Origin: Solirubrobacteraceae bacterium
GTDB taxonomy: Bacteria > Actinomycetota > Thermoleophilia > Solirubrobacterales > Solirubrobacteraceae
DNA: 6,288 nt
NCBI GenBank assembly: GCA_030038955.1
Contig: JASHQV010000364.1
Span: 1 to 6,288, forward strand
Direction of reading: 5' to 3'
In this document: positions 4,364-6,288 of the stretch, piece by piece
How positions within the stretch are numbered: the stretch's first letter is position 1
Layout: each line of letters opens with the position of its first letter
Translations under genes and position numbers: made by a program
The notes under the pieces: model-generated
Seen by the model: only the letters and a program-made list of their open reading frames with translations
Database searches by the model: none
What the model was told of the DNA's origin: nothing

Positions 4364-5857
4364 ATGACGAACTTCGCCCAGGAGCTGGCCGACGCGGCGG
4401 CGCAGGAGCCCGATCGTCCCGCGGTGAGGCTCGACCAGCTGACGCTCACCTACAGCCAGCTGAGCGCCGCGGTGGCGCACACGGCGGGCCTCCTGCGAGC
4501 CCACGGGATCGAGCCGGGCGACCGCGTCGGCATGCAGCTCCCGAACGTGCCCTACTTCCCGCTCGTGTACTTCGCGGCCCTGCGCCTGGGGGCGGTGGTG
4601 GTGCCGATGAACCCGCTGCTCGTCGAACGCGAGGTCGCCTACCAGCTGGGCGACTCCGGGGCGAAGCTGATGGTCGGCTGGCAGGACTTCGAGCGGGCTG
4701 CGCGCGCCGGCAGCGAGCAGGCTGGCAGCGACTGCCTGATCGTCGAGGTGGGGGGGTTCGAGCAGCTGCTGACTCGCTCGGTGGCGGTCGAGGAGCCGGC
4801 CGACCGCCGCGACTCGGACACGGCCGTGATCATCTATACGTCGGGCACCACGGGCGCGCCGAAGGGCGCTGCGCTGACGCATGCCAACGTCCGTGCCGGC
4901 GCCACCGTAGCTCGCGATCTGATCGACGCGGGGCCCGACTCGGTGGCGGTCGCGGTGCTGCCGCTGTTCCACGTGTTTGGGATGAACTCGGTGCTCAACT
5001 GCACGGTTCGCGCGCGCGGACTGATGACGCTGGTGCCGCGGTTCGAGCCCGACAAGGTGCTCGAGGTGATCGAGCGCGACCACGCGACCTCGTTCGCCGG
5101 CGTGCCGACGATGTACGCGGCGCTGCTGCACCACCCCGACCGCGAGCGACGCGACAGCTCCAGCCTGACGCTGTGCGTGTCCGGCGGGGCGGCGCTGCCG
5201 GTGGAGGTGCTGCGTGGCTTCGACGAGGCGTTCGGAGCCAAGGTGCTGGAGGGCTATGGCCTCTCGGAGACGACGGGCATGGCGACCTTCAACCCACCCG
5301 ACCGCGAGCGCAAGCCCGGCTCGATCGGGGTGCCGGTCGGCGACACCGAGATCAGGCTGGTCGATGATGACGGCAACGAGGTGGCGGTCGGCGACCCGGG
5401 CGAGCTGCTGATCCGCGGGTCGTTCGTGATGCGCGGCTACTGGGACCGCGACGAGGCCACCGCCGAGGTGATGCGCGACGGCTGGCTGCACACCGGCGAC
5501 ATCGCCACAGTCGACGCCGACGGCTACTACTACATCGTCGACCGCAAGAAGGACATGATCATCCGCGGTGGCTTCAACGTCTACCCGCGCGAGCTCGAGG
5601 AGGTGCTGTACGAGCACCCGGCGGTGCGCGAGGCGGCGGTCGTCGGCGTCTCGGATGACCGGCTCGGCGAGGAGGTGGGCGCCGTGGTCGTGCTCAAGCA
5701 GGGTGAGAGCACCAGCGCCGAGGAGCTGCGCGAGTTCGTCCGCGAGCGCGTCGCCGCCTACAAGTACCCGCGCGTGATCTGGTTTGCCGACGAGCTGCCG
5801 AAGGGGCCGACGGGGAAGATCCTGAAGCGCGAGATCGAGCGTCCCGAGGCCACCTGA
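4364..5857 (+). CDS. Acyl-CoA synthetase (AMP-forming; FadD-like long-chain fatty acid-CoA ligase)
   Basis: This member of the adenylate-forming (ANL) superfamily activates a carboxylic acid with ATP to an acyl-adenylate, then transfers it to coenzyme A. At 497 aa it is full length. All core motifs are present: the phosphate-binding loop YTSGTTGAPKG (158-168), the adenine-binding YGLSETTG (298-305), HTGD (376-379) with the ATP-ribose aspartate Asp379, the hinge DRKKD (393-397), GGFNVYP (402-408), and the C-terminal catalytic lysine Lys485 in GPTGKILKRE. FGMNSVLNCTVRARGLM follows the LPLFHVFG element, as in medium/long-chain fatty acid ligases. The overall pattern fits FadD-type or 4-coumarate-type enzymes; the acid substrate cannot be fixed from sequence. 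The ATG has GAGGAGG 6 nt upstream. No partner genes of beta-oxidation are in the window. The gene stands alone on the plus strand and is followed by a separate promoter for the MFS gene. Confidence 0.95.
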   Translation: MTNFAQELADAAAQEPDRPAVRLDQLTLTYSQLSAAVAHTAGLLRAHGIEPGDRVGMQLPNVPYFPLVYFAALRLGAVVVPMNPLLVEREVAYQLGDSGAKLMVGWQDFERAARAGSEQAGSDCLIVEVGGFEQLLTRSVAVEEPADRRDSDTAVIIYTSGTTGAPKGAALTHANVRAGATVARDLIDAGPDSVAVAVLPLFHVFGMNSVLNCTVRARGLMTLVPRFEPDKVLEVIERDHATSFAGVPTMYAALLHHPDRERRDSSSLTLCVSGGAALPVEVLRGFDEAFGAKVLEGYGLSETTGMATFNPPDRERKPGSIGVPVGDTEIRLVDDDGNEVAVGDPGELLIRGSFVMRGYWDRDEATAEVMRDGWLHTGDIATVDADGYYYIVDRKKDMIIRGGFNVYPRELEEVLYEHPAVREAAVVGVSDDRLGEEVGAVVVLKQGESTSAEELREFVRERVAAYKYPRVIWFADELPKGPTGKILKREIERPEAT

Positions 5858-5929
5858 GCGGCTCCCCGACCCTGCGGAGCGGCCCGCCGCGCCGCCGACG
5901 AAGGCCCGCCAAGGCGAGCTAATCTAACG

Positions 5930-5939
5930 TTTACGTAAA
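5930..5939. promoter_or_regulatory. TTTACGTAAA palindrome, candidate TetR-type operator
   Basis: This perfect 10-bp palindrome sits in an AT-rich island (5921-5950) within GC-rich DNA, directly upstream of the MFS gene. Its left half coincides with a possible -35 (TTTACG). Palindromes of this kind are typical of TetR-family operators controlling efflux pumps. No regulator gene is in the window, so the binding protein is inferred. Confidence 0.5.
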
Positions 5940-5951
5940 TAAGTTATTCGT

Positions 5952-5960
5952 TGCTATCGT
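5952..5960 (+). promoter_or_regulatory. Extended -10 promoter for the MFS transporter gene
   Basis: TGCTATCGT reads as an extended -10 (TG, one base, TATCGT 5955-5960). The possible -35 TTTACG lies 19 nt upstream, which is long, but an extended -10 can compensate. Transcription would start about 6-8 nt downstream, almost at the start codon. Confidence 0.55.
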
Positions 5961-5970
5961 GGTTGTGCGG

Positions 5971-6288
5971 ATGAGGCGCGACCATCACGGCAAGCCGGTG
6001 CCCGACCACTACAAGTGGCTGGCGCTGTCGAACACGACGCTGGGCGTGCTGATCGCGACGATCAACGCATCGATCCTGCTGATCTCGCTGCCCGACATCT
6101 TCAAGGGCATCCACATCAACCCGTTGCTGCCCAGCAACACCAACTACCTGCTGTGGCTGATCCTCGGGTTCCTGGTGGTGACCGCCGTGCTGGTCGTCAG
6201 CCTCGGCCGGCTCGGCGACATCTACGGCCGCGCGAAGACCTACAACCTCGGCTTCGCGGTGTTCACGTTCTTCAGCATCATGCTGTCG
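5971..6288 (+). CDS. MFS transporter, DHA2 (drug:H+ antiporter) type, 3'-truncated by window edge
   Basis: The frame is open from ATG 5971 to the last base, giving the first 106 residues of a protein that is normally about 450-600 aa. After a short basic, His-rich N-terminus comes helix 1 (about 16-41) with ATINASILLISLPDI, equivalent to the DHA2 LDxTIVNVALP region. A loop (43-56) leads to helix 2 (57-78). MFS motif A follows as GRLGDIYGR (79-87), then the start of helix 3. The family pumps drugs, dyes or other small molecules out of the cell using the proton gradient. An in-frame stop at 5920 bounds the frame, and GTG 5965 or 5959 are alternative starts. No SD precedes any of them, and the promoter -10 ends only 10 nt before the ATG, so the mRNA is probably leaderless or nearly so. 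The upstream palindrome suggests TetR-type repression. Confidence 0.9.
   Translation, partial: MRRDHHGKPVPDHYKWLALSNTTLGVLIATINASILLISLPDIFKGIHINPLLPSNTNYLLWLILGFLVVTAVLVVSLGRLGDIYGRAKTYNLGFAVFTFFSIMLS

Noticed and set aside
4268..5617. 449-codon minus-strand open frame antisense to the acyl-CoA synthetase
   Set aside because: High-GC shadow ORF with V/R/H/Q-rich composition; the plus strand carries every motif of the synthetase.
5858..5885. Possible terminator after the acyl-CoA synthetase (GCTCC/GGAGC pairing)
   Set aside because: There are only five pairs with a 10-nt loop and no T-tract, which is too weak to call.

Overview
The window is high-GC DNA with strongly G/C-ending codons and actinobacterial protein families (DrrAB-type exporter, DHA2-type MFS transporter, FadD-like ligase, ECF sigma factor). 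Overall protein character suggests an actinobacterium, possibly of the Thermoleophilia/Solirubrobacterales type. That placement is inference; no rRNA or taxonomic marker is present.

Layout: (1) 2-1584, plus strand: the 3' part of a DrrA-like ABC ATPase, overlapping by ATGA with a complete DrrB-like ABC-2 permease. A perfect 14-bp inverted repeat lies in the last part of the ATPase gene. (2) 1641-3012, plus strand: a compact two-gene polyamine unit, a BpsA (DUF43) branched-chain polyamine synthase followed 4 nt later by an S-adenosylmethionine decarboxylase proenzyme (SpeH). Both have near-perfect Shine-Dalgarno sequences. SpeH supplies decarboxylated AdoMet, the aminopropyl donor that BpsA uses. 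(3) 3013-4239: a decayed or rearranged stretch. It holds the first ~70 codons of an APC-family amino acid/polyamine permease (+), then a minus-strand coding-like segment with in-frame tandem repeats, then an ECF sigma factor (-) that loses homology inside sigma region 4. (4) 4364-5857, plus strand: an intact acyl-CoA synthetase divergent from the sigma remnant. (5) 5858-6288: an AT-rich promoter island with a TTTACGTAAA palindrome, then the start of a DHA2-type MFS transporter that runs off the window and looks leaderless.

The most interesting functional unit is bpsA-speH. No spermidine synthase, arginine/ornithine decarboxylase or agmatinase is visible here, so the aminopropyl acceptor must come from elsewhere. 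The truncated permease directly downstream may be a lost polyamine/amino acid uptake partner. The remaining genes look like ordinary actinobacterial neighbours. I see no CRISPR array, tRNA, rRNA, intact insertion sequence or phage gene.
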